From Gallionella sp. (GTDB taxonomy: Bacteria > Pseudomonadota > Gammaproteobacteria > Burkholderiales > Gallionellaceae), in the NCBI GenBank assembly GCA_028710565.1, contig JAQTTV010000004.1, positions 62,001-126,000 of the forward strand: 64,000 bases of DNA. The letters run 5' to 3'. The notes beneath the pieces were generated by a model. The model made no database searches and was not told where the DNA came from. It saw only the letters and a list, made by a program, of their open reading frames with translations. A program made the position numbers and the translations under genes. Positions 51,432 to 59,543 of the stretch are shown piece by piece; position 1 is the first letter of the stretch; every line of letters starts with the position of its first letter.

Positions 51432-51539
51432 GCTTTTCTTACTCGTTTTAACGGGGGGCGAATTTTGCGCAATTTATCTGCGGATGTCCACTTTAAACGT
51501 AAAGTTCGACGCGGGAAATGCCCCGAATTTTCCCTGCAT

Positions 51540-52112
51540 TTATAACCACTTCAAGGCTTTGGCCAAATAATCAAAGAACAGGCAATACAATGCAATGGGC
51601 AAGGGCAGTCCGAGCAACGTACCGACTAGGTATTTCCAGAATGAAATTCCCGACAAAGCAAAGGCATAGTTCAGCGCGGGGACGGTTTGAAATAACATTC
51701 GTAGCAACACCACGTTGCGTATAGGGTGCGTATCCAATTGGCGCAACAACCGTGTCGCCAGCGGGCTTTTCAGCGTGCGGAGCGCATCGCCGCCTATGCC
51801 TCGAATGACGACAAAGGTAAATAGACAAGACACCGTCGCAGCAAAATAAGTTGCCAGCCCACCCCATACTTGCCCCAAGGTGAGTACAGCGGCAGCCAGA
51901 AATATCCAGCCAGGAATTTGAATTAAATTCCCCAAAGCAAACAACATCACAAAAATCAACAGTCCCGTGCCGCGACTCGCCAAAATTTGCTGTTGTACAA
52001 AAGCCAAATTGAAGTGACCACGCAGCCCAGACAACTGAAATACGGCTAGCAACACGCCCAAAAATATCGCCACGGCCAACAAGCGTTTGTATCGAAATAA
52101 AAAGCGTTTCAT
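51540..52112 (-). CDS. VTT-domain (TVP38/DedA-like) membrane protein
   Basis: A 190-residue protein with about five hydrophobic segments and the VTT core: NLIQIPGWIFLAAAVLTLGQ, YFAATVSCLFTFVVIRGIGG and NVVLLRMLFQTVPALNYAFA. TVP38/DedA proteins are linked to undecaprenyl phosphate or phospholipid translocation and membrane homeostasis. It sits alone between the rhodanese/TusA pair and lpxH. Confidence 0.85.
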   Translation of the reverse strand: MKRFLFRYKRLLAVAIFLGVLLAVFQLSGLRGHFNLAFVQQQILASRGTGLLIFVMLFALGNLIQIPGWIFLAAAVLTLGQVWGGLATYFAATVSCLFTFVVIRGIGGDALRTLKSPLATRLLRQLDTHPIRNVVLLRMLFQTVPALNYAFALSGISFWKYLVGTLLGLPLPIALYCLFFDYLAKALKWL

Positions 52113-52175
52113 GAACTCAATAGGTGAGAGGTGAGCGCGCAGTATATGCCGAATGACATGCGGTCAAACGCGGCT

Positions 52176-52886
52176 TTAGCACGACACCACTCGACAGCCA
52201 TTCTTATCACACCGCAATACGGAACCTTGTGCATGCCAATCTGCTAACACCCAGCGTTCGCAACGGTGGTCATCGACGTGATGAAGGTGAAAATCGGGAC
52301 GGTGAGTATGACCGTGTATCAAACGGGGATAGCCGTGTTGACGTAACAAATCGTCAACTGCGAGGTCGTTCACATCCATAATCGCGCTGGTTTTGCTTTG
52401 TTTTTCCTGCTGACTGCGGGCGCGAAGCTGGGTAATCCATGCTTTGCGTTCGACTAAGGGTTTAGTGAGGAAGTCTTGTTGAAAATCTGCACGATGCACT
52501 TGAGCGCGAAATTGTTGATACGCGTGGTCGTCGGTACACAGCAAATCGCCATGACTGAGCAATGTTGGTGTGCCATACAGGTCAATCAACGTTGGATCAT
52601 CTAACAACATCACCCCCGCCGCTTCAGCAAATGCCGTACCTAGCAACACATCACGATTGCCGCGCATCACAAAAAGTTGCGGTATGGTACGCAGCGCAGC
52701 GATGATTTCTCGATGAAACGGCTCATCCAAATCATCATCCCCCGCCCAGTATTCAAACAAATCCCCCAAGATATACACTGCCTCCGCGTGCGATGCGTGG
52801 TTGGAGATGAAACGCCCAAAAGCCGCCGTGATGTCGGTCTGGTCAGCGGATAGATGAAGGTCGGAAATGAATAGGGTGTGGGGCAT
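52176..52886 (-). CDS. lpxH: UDP-2,3-diacylglucosamine pyrophosphatase
   Basis: The 236-residue metallophosphoesterase removes UMP from UDP-2,3-diacylglucosamine in lipid A synthesis. Motifs: FISDLHLS (metal ligands), GDLFEYWAGDD, MRGNRDVLLG, LLSHGDLLC and IHGHTHRPDFH. It acts on the inner face of the cytoplasmic membrane. Start ATG 52886 opens the conserved N-terminus. It shows a Gram-negative envelope. Confidence 0.95.
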   Translation of the reverse strand: MPHTLFISDLHLSADQTDITAAFGRFISNHASHAEAVYILGDLFEYWAGDDDLDEPFHREIIAALRTIPQLFVMRGNRDVLLGTAFAEAAGVMLLDDPTLIDLYGTPTLLSHGDLLCTDDHAYQQFRAQVHRADFQQDFLTKPLVERKAWITQLRARSQQEKQSKTSAIMDVNDLAVDDLLRQHGYPRLIHGHTHRPDFHLHHVDDHRCERWVLADWHAQGSVLRCDKNGCRVVSC

Positions 52887-53144
52887 AAGAAAATAAACCG
52901 CTACGAACGCGATATTGATTGGGCAATTCGTGACAGTAAGAACCCACGAAGTGCAGCCTACTTTGCACAGGGAATAGGTTTGGCGGAAAACAGGATCACT
53001 CGTTTAGGATAAATAAATTTAGAAACAGACTATCAGCTATGGAGATCGGTAGCCTATATGTCGCGCAGTGATGAGGATGCTCTCTGACTCCCCTCACTTC
53101 ATACAAGCTACGTTTTTGAACGCATGGTAACGCGCAGTGGACGA

Positions 53145-53522
53145 TCAATAACCTGTTTTTCCATGCACATCGGGCAAGTTTTCACCGTCAGAAATCAACA
53201 CCCAAATCAATGAAGCAATGCCTTCCGTGGCAATCACCGTGTGATGATTGCCCGAAGCCATCAACTTATCCCTAAGCTCCTGACGCACATCAGCCGATCC
53301 TGTGAGTTCAAACAGAATGTCAATGTTGGTACTTTTGGCAATCAATTGATCCAAAGTGAAATTGTCTATCCCATGCGCTTTGGCGAGTGCAGCACCTGCC
53401 GTCTCCCCTTTTTCCGCAACCGCGATGATTGCAATTCCCTTGTCGGATTGCCCTAGTAATTTTTCCAGAAAAACGGAACCCACTCTACCTAAGCCAACGA
53501 TTGCGACTGATTGTTTTTGCAT
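53145..53522 (-). CDS. Short Rossmann-fold NAD(P)-binding protein
   Basis: The 125-residue protein begins MQKQSVAIVGLGRVGSVFLE, a GxGxxG dinucleotide fold, and resembles only the NAD-binding half of homoserine dehydrogenase-type enzymes (LFELTGSADVRQELRD; VIATEGIASLI). No catalytic domain follows. A good ribosome site (AAGGAGAG) precedes ATG 53522. Function unknown; it may be a regulatory or carrier Rossmann domain. It stands alone. Confidence 0.65.
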   Translation of the reverse strand: MQKQSVAIVGLGRVGSVFLEKLLGQSDKGIAIIAVAEKGETAGAALAKAHGIDNFTLDQLIAKSTNIDILFELTGSADVRQELRDKLMASGNHHTVIATEGIASLIWVLISDGENLPDVHGKTGY

Positions 53523-53852
53523 GTCTTTCTCTCCTTGTATTATCAAAATAACCCAACTGCGAAGCACTCACGTTTCGGGAGACAACAATCCCCACAAAAA
53601 AGCAATAACCATTTGATTTAATTACGATGCAAACTCGCCAGAGGTGTAATTGTCTTTATCTTGCAAACCAAGCAACTCAGGAAGCGGCAACAGATAATGA
53701 CATAAAAGCAATAGGACATCCAGACTTAAGCGCGAACCTAAAAAAGGAAGATCCTCGCCCCCTTTTTGCAATTTCATCGGAGGGGCGATTCGCTGTGCTA
53801 CTAGCCATCGCTTATTAAGGTGAGATTGGACGAATGGTCTTTGATAAGCCGC

Positions 53853-54509
53853 TTAGTATTTTCTGATTAGAAAAATATTCTCAAACAAGCGGTCGATACC
53901 GCGTTGTTGGAAGCGAGGGTTTTGGGTGAGTACGTCTTGTTGGGCGAGCAGTTGTACGTCTGCGTGTTCGCGATAGTGTTCGAGTACTTCGTCGGGAGCA
54001 ACCGCAAAGGGCGGACCTGACATGGCGGCTTGAGGATAGTCGAATGTGACGAGCAGGATTTGCGCGCCTGCGGGCAGGATGTGGAGGAGGTGTTGCACAT
54101 AGCGTGCGCGCATATCGGGCGGCAAGGCAACCATGGAGGCGCGGTCATACACGACCGTCACATTAGCCACATCGTCGGGGGTTAAGTCGAAGAAGTCGCC
54201 GCAGAGTAGGCGGATGCCGTCGGCTTCGTGGCTGTCGAATGCGGGGTGAGGAATGGCTTCTGGGGTGTGACCGTTTTCTGAAAAGAAGGCGGCGACGGCA
54301 AGGTCACTGAGTTCCACGCCCAACACCGTGCAGCCTTGTTGCCGTAGCCAAACCATGTCGCGGGTTTTGCCACACAGTGGCACAAAGACATGGTGATGAG
54401 GGTGAGGCGCGAGGGTCGTCCAGTGCTGTAGTAGATGCGGATTGACTTCTGGCAGATGAAAGCCGATTTCCTGTTGTGCCCAGCGTGTGATCCAAAATTC
54501 CTTTTCCAT
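53853..54509 (-). CDS. tpm: Thiopurine S-methyltransferase family protein
   Basis: A 218-residue SAM-dependent methyltransferase of the TPMT family: FWITRWAQQEIGFHLPEVNP, VFVPLCGKTRDMVWLRQQG and VYDRASMVALPPDMRARYV. Bacterial TPMTs methylate thiopurines and tellurite/selenite in some species. It precedes the reductase gene on the same strand by about 32 bp and may share its transcript. Confidence 0.92.
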   Translation of the reverse strand: MEKEFWITRWAQQEIGFHLPEVNPHLLQHWTTLAPHPHHHVFVPLCGKTRDMVWLRQQGCTVLGVELSDLAVAAFFSENGHTPEAIPHPAFDSHEADGIRLLCGDFFDLTPDDVANVTVVYDRASMVALPPDMRARYVQHLLHILPAGAQILLVTFDYPQAAMSGPPFAVAPDEVLEHYREHADVQLLAQQDVLTQNPRFQQRGIDRLFENIFLIRKY

Positions 54510-54541
54510 TTCTTTCCCCCGTATTCAGTCAGGGGGCGAGA

Positions 54542-55495
54542 TTAAAACGGATCGGCAAAAATGTCACGTAAGGATGCGCCTGCGAAGAAGGCTTCTTGTT
54601 GCGCTGCTTTGACCATATTGGGATTGCCGCATAAAAACACGCGATAACCTTTTAGGTCGGGCAAGTCTTTCAACACCACGTCTAGCACCATGCCATGACG
54701 GTAATCGGCAGGCGGCGTTTCATCCGATACGCATGGTGTGTAATGGAAGTTGGGGTGCGCTTGCGCTAAGTTGCGCAGTGCCTCCACCAAGTACAGCCCC
54801 GACACTTGCGTGCTGCCGTGGTACAAGCTGATGTCGCCTTGATGACCTTGTTGCAGCGCGTCGCGCACGATGCCGTACAGCGGGGCGAGTCCTGAACCTG
54901 TGCCAATCAACAGCATATTTGGCGCGGCTTGTCCTGCGACGTAAAAACAATCGCCTGAGGCAGCCGAGATCGCGACGGTATCGCCTACTTTGAGTTGATC
55001 CGCAATCCAGTTGCTGACCACGCCATTGGGCACGCGTCGCACGTGTAGATGCAAGGTGTCGTCTATGCTCGGCACACTGGCTAAGGAATAGCAGCGGGCG
55101 GTGCTGTCATTTTGGTAGAGGTTGATAAACTGTCCCGCTTGATAGGGGAAGGGTGAAATGGGGCGGAGGCGCACGCCGATAATTTCGTCATTGAGTGCAT
55201 CTAGGCTGACGACTTGTGCGTCAAATTTGCCTAACGCGGTATTGGGGAGTTGGACTTCGAGGTCTGTCTCTGGATAGCAGGAACAGGCTTTGAAATAATG
55301 CTGCACCACCAAAGTGGGCTTTAATCCACGCTGAGAAAGCTCAGGTAGTGTGCCGCTGACCGCGCACATTAAACAAGTTTGACACGATCCTGCACGACAG
55401 GATGAGGGGATGCTGATGCCTTGCGCCGTTAGGCAATCCAGTACGGATTGCCCTTCGCACGTGTAGGTCTGTCCAGCGTAAAGGATATTAGGCAT
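54542..55495 (-). CDS. 2Fe-2S ferredoxin/flavin reductase, partner of truncated haemoglobin
   Basis: The 317-residue protein fuses an N-terminal plant-type [2Fe-2S] domain (CRAGSCQTCLMC with a fourth Cys in the KACSC segment) to a ferredoxin-NADP reductase module: FAD motif RCYSLAS, nucleotide motif LLIGTGSGLAPLYGI and the C-terminal FLCGNPNMV. It passes electrons from NAD(P)H to an acceptor. The gene is 12 bp downstream of a truncated haemoglobin gene on the same strand, so it probably reduces that haemoglobin. Confidence 0.88.
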   Translation of the reverse strand: MPNILYAGQTYTCEGQSVLDCLTAQGISIPSSCRAGSCQTCLMCAVSGTLPELSQRGLKPTLVVQHYFKACSCYPETDLEVQLPNTALGKFDAQVVSLDALNDEIIGVRLRPISPFPYQAGQFINLYQNDSTARCYSLASVPSIDDTLHLHVRRVPNGVVSNWIADQLKVGDTVAISAASGDCFYVAGQAAPNMLLIGTGSGLAPLYGIVRDALQQGHQGDISLYHGSTQVSGLYLVEALRNLAQAHPNFHYTPCVSDETPPADYRHGMVLDVVLKDLPDLKGYRVFLCGNPNMVKAAQQEAFFAGASLRDIFADPF

Positions 55496-55507
55496 AGACA
55501 GACTTGC

Positions 55508-55870
55508 TTACTTGCCGAGTACGTCGTTGCGAGTGCTTTCAGCGATGGCAGCTGCTTGGGCAATCAGGTTGGCGGGTACATTCAATTCTGTCAACGTAGC
55601 CGCGATGTTTTCCATCACCGCATCAAAATGACTGTCGTTCAAGCCGCGCGCGACCAAGTGTGCGTGACCTTTACGCATATCTTCGCCTGTGTAGCTATGA
55701 GGACCGCCGAATGCCATGGTCAAAAACGCTTTTTGTTTGGCGGCTTGTCGTACCATGTCCACGTCAGCAAAGAAGTGGTTGATGCTGGTGTCTCTCAATA
55801 CTTTGCGATAAAAAATATCTACAGCGGCATTTACAGCAGCTTCGCCGCCAATTTCTTCGTACAAGCTCAT
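55508..55870 (-). CDS. Group I truncated haemoglobin
   Basis: The 120-residue protein has the group I trHb pattern: YEEIGGEAAVNAAVDIFYRK with Tyr at the B-helix position, INHFFADVDMVRQAAKQKAF, FGGPHSYTG and the proximal His region MRKGHAHLVARG. Group I trHbs bind O2 and often detoxify NO; that needs a reductase, here encoded 12 bp downstream. Start ATG 55870 opens the usual MSLYEEIGG sequence. Confidence 0.93.
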   Translation of the reverse strand: MSLYEEIGGEAAVNAAVDIFYRKVLRDTSINHFFADVDMVRQAAKQKAFLTMAFGGPHSYTGEDMRKGHAHLVARGLNDSHFDAVMENIAATLTELNVPANLIAQAAAIAESTRNDVLGK

Positions 55871-56093
55871 ATTATTCCTTGGAGTGAGGGGTGGGTTTTC
55901 CAGAACAGGTATGCAACCTTTTCTGGATTAAAGAAAGCGATAAGGATGCCTGTGCTGCGTCGCGATGTGCACGACGCTTAACATTCATCCTGAATACATG
56001 TTATTGATTGCAACAGAGCCTGTCAAGGATTTGCTGTGAGACAAATCCCGTGGGCGCGGCTAAATAGGTAAAATGACGTTTGGTATCAGAACG

Positions 56094-56960
56094 TTATTCT
56101 GATGCATCCTTCATGTCCAACGCCAATTGATACAGCTCTTTGCGACTCTCGCCGCTGATCTGAGCGGTGAGTTGTACGGCTTGCTTGAGCGGCAATTCGG
56201 CTAATAAGACGGTCAGCATCTGACGAGATGCTAGGGATAATCCTGTTTGTGGCAAGGCACCTGACACCAGCACCACGAATTCGCCACGCTGCTGGTTGGC
56301 ATCAGATTGGAGCCACGCGCTGGCGGCATCTAGGCGGCAGGCATGTATCGTTTCAAATAATTTCGTCACTTCACGTGCCAACACAATTTGTCGATCGCCA
56401 CCGAATACCGTGCATAAATCGGCAACACATTCAACGATGCGGTGCGGGGCTTCATAAAACACCAGCGTGTAAGGATGCGCGATGAGCCCTTGTAATACGC
56501 TGCACCGCGCCGCCGATTTGTTGGGCAAAAATCCATAGAACAAGAAATGCGCATCGACCAAGCCTGACGCAGACAAAGCTGCCACCACGGCACTTGCACC
56601 AGGAATGGGAATCACGCGCAATCCTGCTGCGCGCACCGATTGCACCAATAACGCCCCAGGGTCGCTGACGGCGGGTGTGCCTGCATCGCTCACAAACGCC
56701 ACGCTTTGACCTGATTGCAATAACCCAATCAGTCTATCCGCCGCGCCGCGTTCGTTGTGTTGATGGACGGCAATCAGTTGCTTGGCGCGAATATGATGGT
56801 GAGCGAGCAGGTGTGCAGTATTGCGTGTGTCTTCCGCTGCCACGACATCGACCGTACTGAGAATGTCGATGGCGCGCAAAGTGATGTCGCGCATATTGCC
56901 TATGGGCGTGGCAACCACATACAGCGCGGCTTCTGGTTGAGTGGGCGATTCAGTTTGCAC
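56094..56960 (-). CDS. rsmI: 16S rRNA (cytidine-1402-2'-O)-methyltransferase
   Basis: A 288-residue SAM-dependent methyltransferase (tetrapyrrole methylase fold). Family motifs: LYVVATPIGNMRDITLRAID, VVAAEDTRNTAHLL, VSDAGTPAVSDPG and YEAPHRIVE. It modifies C1402 in the ribosomal P site. Start ATG 56960 fits the family length. In many bacteria it lies beside lpoA/yraN; those are not here. Confidence 0.95.
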   Translation of the reverse strand: MQTESPTQPEAALYVVATPIGNMRDITLRAIDILSTVDVVAAEDTRNTAHLLAHHHIRAKQLIAVHQHNERGAADRLIGLLQSGQSVAFVSDAGTPAVSDPGALLVQSVRAAGLRVIPIPGASAVVAALSASGLVDAHFLFYGFLPNKSAARCSVLQGLIAHPYTLVFYEAPHRIVECVADLCTVFGGDRQIVLAREVTKLFETIHACRLDAASAWLQSDANQQRGEFVVLVSGALPQTGLSLASRQMLTVLLAELPLKQAVQLTAQISGESRKELYQLALDMKDASE

Positions 56961-57135
56961 AGGAATTCCTTGGTCGATTCATAGCCGCGCACTATACGTC
57001 AGCCCTTGGGGCAATGCTACTCACAAGCAGATGCTTGCATAACGATGCACAGTACGCTACCACCCCTGACTATTATGACAAAACTGTAACACAATTACTG
57101 TTCAAGTGGTCTTTATGTTGTCACGATTAGCTTGT

Positions 57136-57141
57136 TATAAT
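57136..57141 (+). promoter_or_regulatory. Candidate -10 box before the TPR/barrel gene
   Basis: A perfect TATAAT stands 35 bp before ATG 57177 in the divergent rsmI/TPR region. No good -35 box is seen at 16-18 bp; a regulator or extended element could compensate. Confidence 0.4.
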
Positions 57142-57176
57142 ACTTGCACCTACCTTAAGTCCTCCCTCGTCGCCCC

Positions 57177-58595
57177 ATGAAGACCTCTTTAACTAGCATG
57201 CTAATGCGCGGCATGGCATTGCCTGATACACCACGCAAATGTCTTTTGGTATTGGCGATGTGCTTTTCTCCCTTCGTTCATGCTGAAGCGGTTTCACCTG
57301 ATTTAGAGGCGGCGCGGCAGTTGTTGGCGGCGGGGCAGGCAGCACAAGCGGCGGCGTTGCTCGAACCTCGCTTACTTCAGTTTGCAGGCGATCCAGAATA
57401 TGACTATTTGCTGGGGCAGGCTTGGTATCAGATGGGAAAAACGGGGGAAGCCTTATTTGCCTTTGAACGGGTGCTGATTGCCGACCCTGACAATATCGAG
57501 GTGCGCTTAAAAGCGGCGCGAATAGGCACGGAGCGCGGCAATGCCGCCGCTGCGCAAGCGTTGTTAGCCCCCCTTGCTACCGCCAAACTCAATCCCATCC
57601 AGCAACAAGAAGCCGAACAAATTCGCGCACTCCTGGCGGCGGATACAGGTGCGCGTCCCGCATCGGTAAGTGGCTATCTTGCGGCGGGGGCAGGTTGGGA
57701 TGATAACGTGACGGGGGGGCCGAATCTGGCCTCTGTCATGGTTCCTGTAACAATTATGGTACCTGGTGCAAGAGGCACACCCCCCGCACCAAAATTAGTC
57801 ATGCAACCCTTATCATTAGGCACGTCAACTAAAGGGGGCGATATGCTAGGTACGCTAGACGCAGGGCTATCGGTGCGAAAAGCGTGGAATGGCAGCACGT
57901 GGTTGACGGGGGATGCCAGCCTCCATCAAGGCATCAATCATTATCGCAAGGATGTCGCAGAAGGAGCTGCTAACTTAAATTTAGGCGTGATTAAGCGCGC
58001 AGGCTCGGAGTTCATCGGCGCGACATGGTTGATGCAAAATTACATGGTCAGCAATGCGACCTATCGTAAATCTCAGGGATTTCGGCTCAACTGGCTACAT
58101 CCTGTCAATGACCATGCCAATATGGGAAGCTATATCCAACGGCTGACATTTGAATATCCGACCGCCACCACGAGCAATGCGGTGCGCAATTTGTTTGGCG
58201 TAAATTATCAATCCACGATGGATACCACACAGATGCTCTATGGCATGTATACGGGGCGAGAAAGCGCGCAAGACCTGACTAAAGCGTCTTTGAATTTTGC
58301 CATTGTGGGGTTCAATGTGGGCGGTCAATGGGTGATGCGTTCTGATGTCTCATTTTCTGCGGGGCTGGTATACGAGCAACATCGCCATGGTGCAAGTGAT
58401 GCGACGTTTGGTGTTTTTCGTCGCGATGCGCAATATGCAGCAGGCATCGCCCTTGATTATCGTCTCGCCCCACGCTGGCATCTGCTCCCCCGCTATACCT
58501 ACTCGCATAATGTCTCTAATATCGCTTTGTACGACTACATCCGCAACACCTACACACTTCAACTTAAATGGGATTTTGACAATGAAAACGAATAA
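57177..58595 (+). CDS. TPR plus outer-membrane beta-barrel protein
   Basis: The 472-residue protein has a signal peptide ending about residue 37 (VHAEA), two or three TPR-like repeats (about 40-150, LEAARQLLAAGQAAQAAALL; YQMGKTGEALFAFERVLIAD) and a C-terminal beta-strand-rich part (about 160-472) that looks like a barrel of about 14 strands, as in SLAM/DUF560-type proteins. It ends with a final strand YTLQLKWDFDNE. The downstream FecR gene overlaps it by 14 bp and a CHASE2-cyclase follows. Function of the trio is not known. Confidence 0.75.
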   Translation: MKTSLTSMLMRGMALPDTPRKCLLVLAMCFSPFVHAEAVSPDLEAARQLLAAGQAAQAAALLEPRLLQFAGDPEYDYLLGQAWYQMGKTGEALFAFERVLIADPDNIEVRLKAARIGTERGNAAAAQALLAPLATAKLNPIQQQEAEQIRALLAADTGARPASVSGYLAAGAGWDDNVTGGPNLASVMVPVTIMVPGARGTPPAPKLVMQPLSLGTSTKGGDMLGTLDAGLSVRKAWNGSTWLTGDASLHQGINHYRKDVAEGAANLNLGVIKRAGSEFIGATWLMQNYMVSNATYRKSQGFRLNWLHPVNDHANMGSYIQRLTFEYPTATTSNAVRNLFGVNYQSTMDTTQMLYGMYTGRESAQDLTKASLNFAIVGFNVGGQWVMRSDVSFSAGLVYEQHRHGASDATFGVFRRDAQYAAGIALDYRLAPRWHLLPRYTYSHNVSNIALYDYIRNTYTLQLKWDFDNENE

Positions 58596-59370
58596 CACGT
58601 ACTTAAACGGTTGGCAATGGGTTCGTCACGCACTCGGTGCGATGTTGCTTTGCCTCACGTTTACATCGCCCGCTCACGCCGCCGAAGTGGCAGCGACGAT
58701 TTTGGCGGTATCGGGCAAGGTTGAAATTTTGCATGGCACGGAAAAGCGCGTTCCTGTCAATCACGCTGAACTCTTCAGCGGCGATACCCTCATCACAGGT
58801 GACGGACAGTTACAGTTGCGTTTTGCTGATGGCACATTGCTGACGTTGTACCGTGACACGAAGTTCGCCATTGACGATTATCATTACGAAAAAGGCAAGG
58901 GCGACCGTGCCCAGTTCAGCTTGCTCAATGGCGTGATGCACACGCTCACGGGGCAAATCGACAAGCATAATTATTTGCTCAAAACTCGCCTCGCTAACTT
59001 AGGGGTGCGCGGCACGGAATACTCGGTACAACTCGACAATATCTTGCAAGTCAGCGTGGATCAAGGCATGGTGGAAATTGGCAATGCAGGTGGTATGGTT
59101 CAAGTCGGCGCGGGGAACAGTGCGACGGTGACGGCGGTGAATGCGATTCCAAAACCCTCAATGGGGGGGCGTATTGACTTGGGCAAACATGGTGGTGGAC
59201 ATGCGGGACATGGCGCACCTAGTGGCGCGGCACCAGGCGGAATGGGCGCACCTCCACCAGGCGGTATGGGTGGCGCAGGGGGCGGCATGGGCGGGGCAGG
59301 TGGTGCAGGGGGTGGCATGGGTGGCGCAGGCACACCGCCTCCCCCCCCACCTGCGGCAAGAAAGTTCTAA
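58582..59370 (+). CDS. FecR-domain secreted protein with Gly/Pro-rich tail
   Basis: A 262-residue protein with a signal peptide (LGAMLLCLTFTSPAHAA), a FecR domain (about 30-175: ILAVSGKVEILHGTEKRVPV, LFSGDTLITGDG, LRFADGTLLTLY, and LANLGVRGTEYSVQL) and an unusual low-complexity tail rich in Gly, Pro, Met and Ala (about 200-258). Here FecR is not an anti-sigma module since it lacks a cytoplasmic part; it is probably periplasmic. Start ATG 58582 is chosen over longer frames because it begins the signal peptide. It overlaps the upstream gene by 14 bp. Confidence 0.8.
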   Translation: MKTNNTYLNGWQWVRHALGAMLLCLTFTSPAHAAEVAATILAVSGKVEILHGTEKRVPVNHAELFSGDTLITGDGQLQLRFADGTLLTLYRDTKFAIDDYHYEKGKGDRAQFSLLNGVMHTLTGQIDKHNYLLKTRLANLGVRGTEYSVQLDNILQVSVDQGMVEIGNAGGMVQVGAGNSATVTAVNAIPKPSMGGRIDLGKHGGGHAGHGAPSGAAPGGMGAPPPGGMGGAGGGMGGAGGAGGGMGGAGTPPPPPPAARKF

Positions 59371-59423
59371 GCATCTTGACCAATAGACTGGCTGGCGATG
59401 CAACAGGTCTATCCTCAAGTCAT

Positions 59424-59459
59424 TCCCTCTCCCGCAAGCGGGAGAGGGTGAGGGGCGTT
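59424..59459. repeat. Palindromic repeat family A (partial copy)
   Basis: CCCTCTCCCGCAAGCGGGAG followed by AGGGTGAGGGGCG is one arm of family A, in the 173-bp gap between the FecR and cyclase genes. Confidence 0.8.
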
Positions 59460-59543
59460 GCGTACTAAATACGATGATGACAACTCAAACTCTCTCATCC
59501 CCAACCCTTCTCCCTTCCCTCTTATCCCTTCTCCTGCTCACTT

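Noticed and set aside
53627..53818. 63-codon plus-strand frame between the Rossmann gene and tpm
   Set aside because: No ribosome site, no recognisable domain, and composition does not suggest coding.
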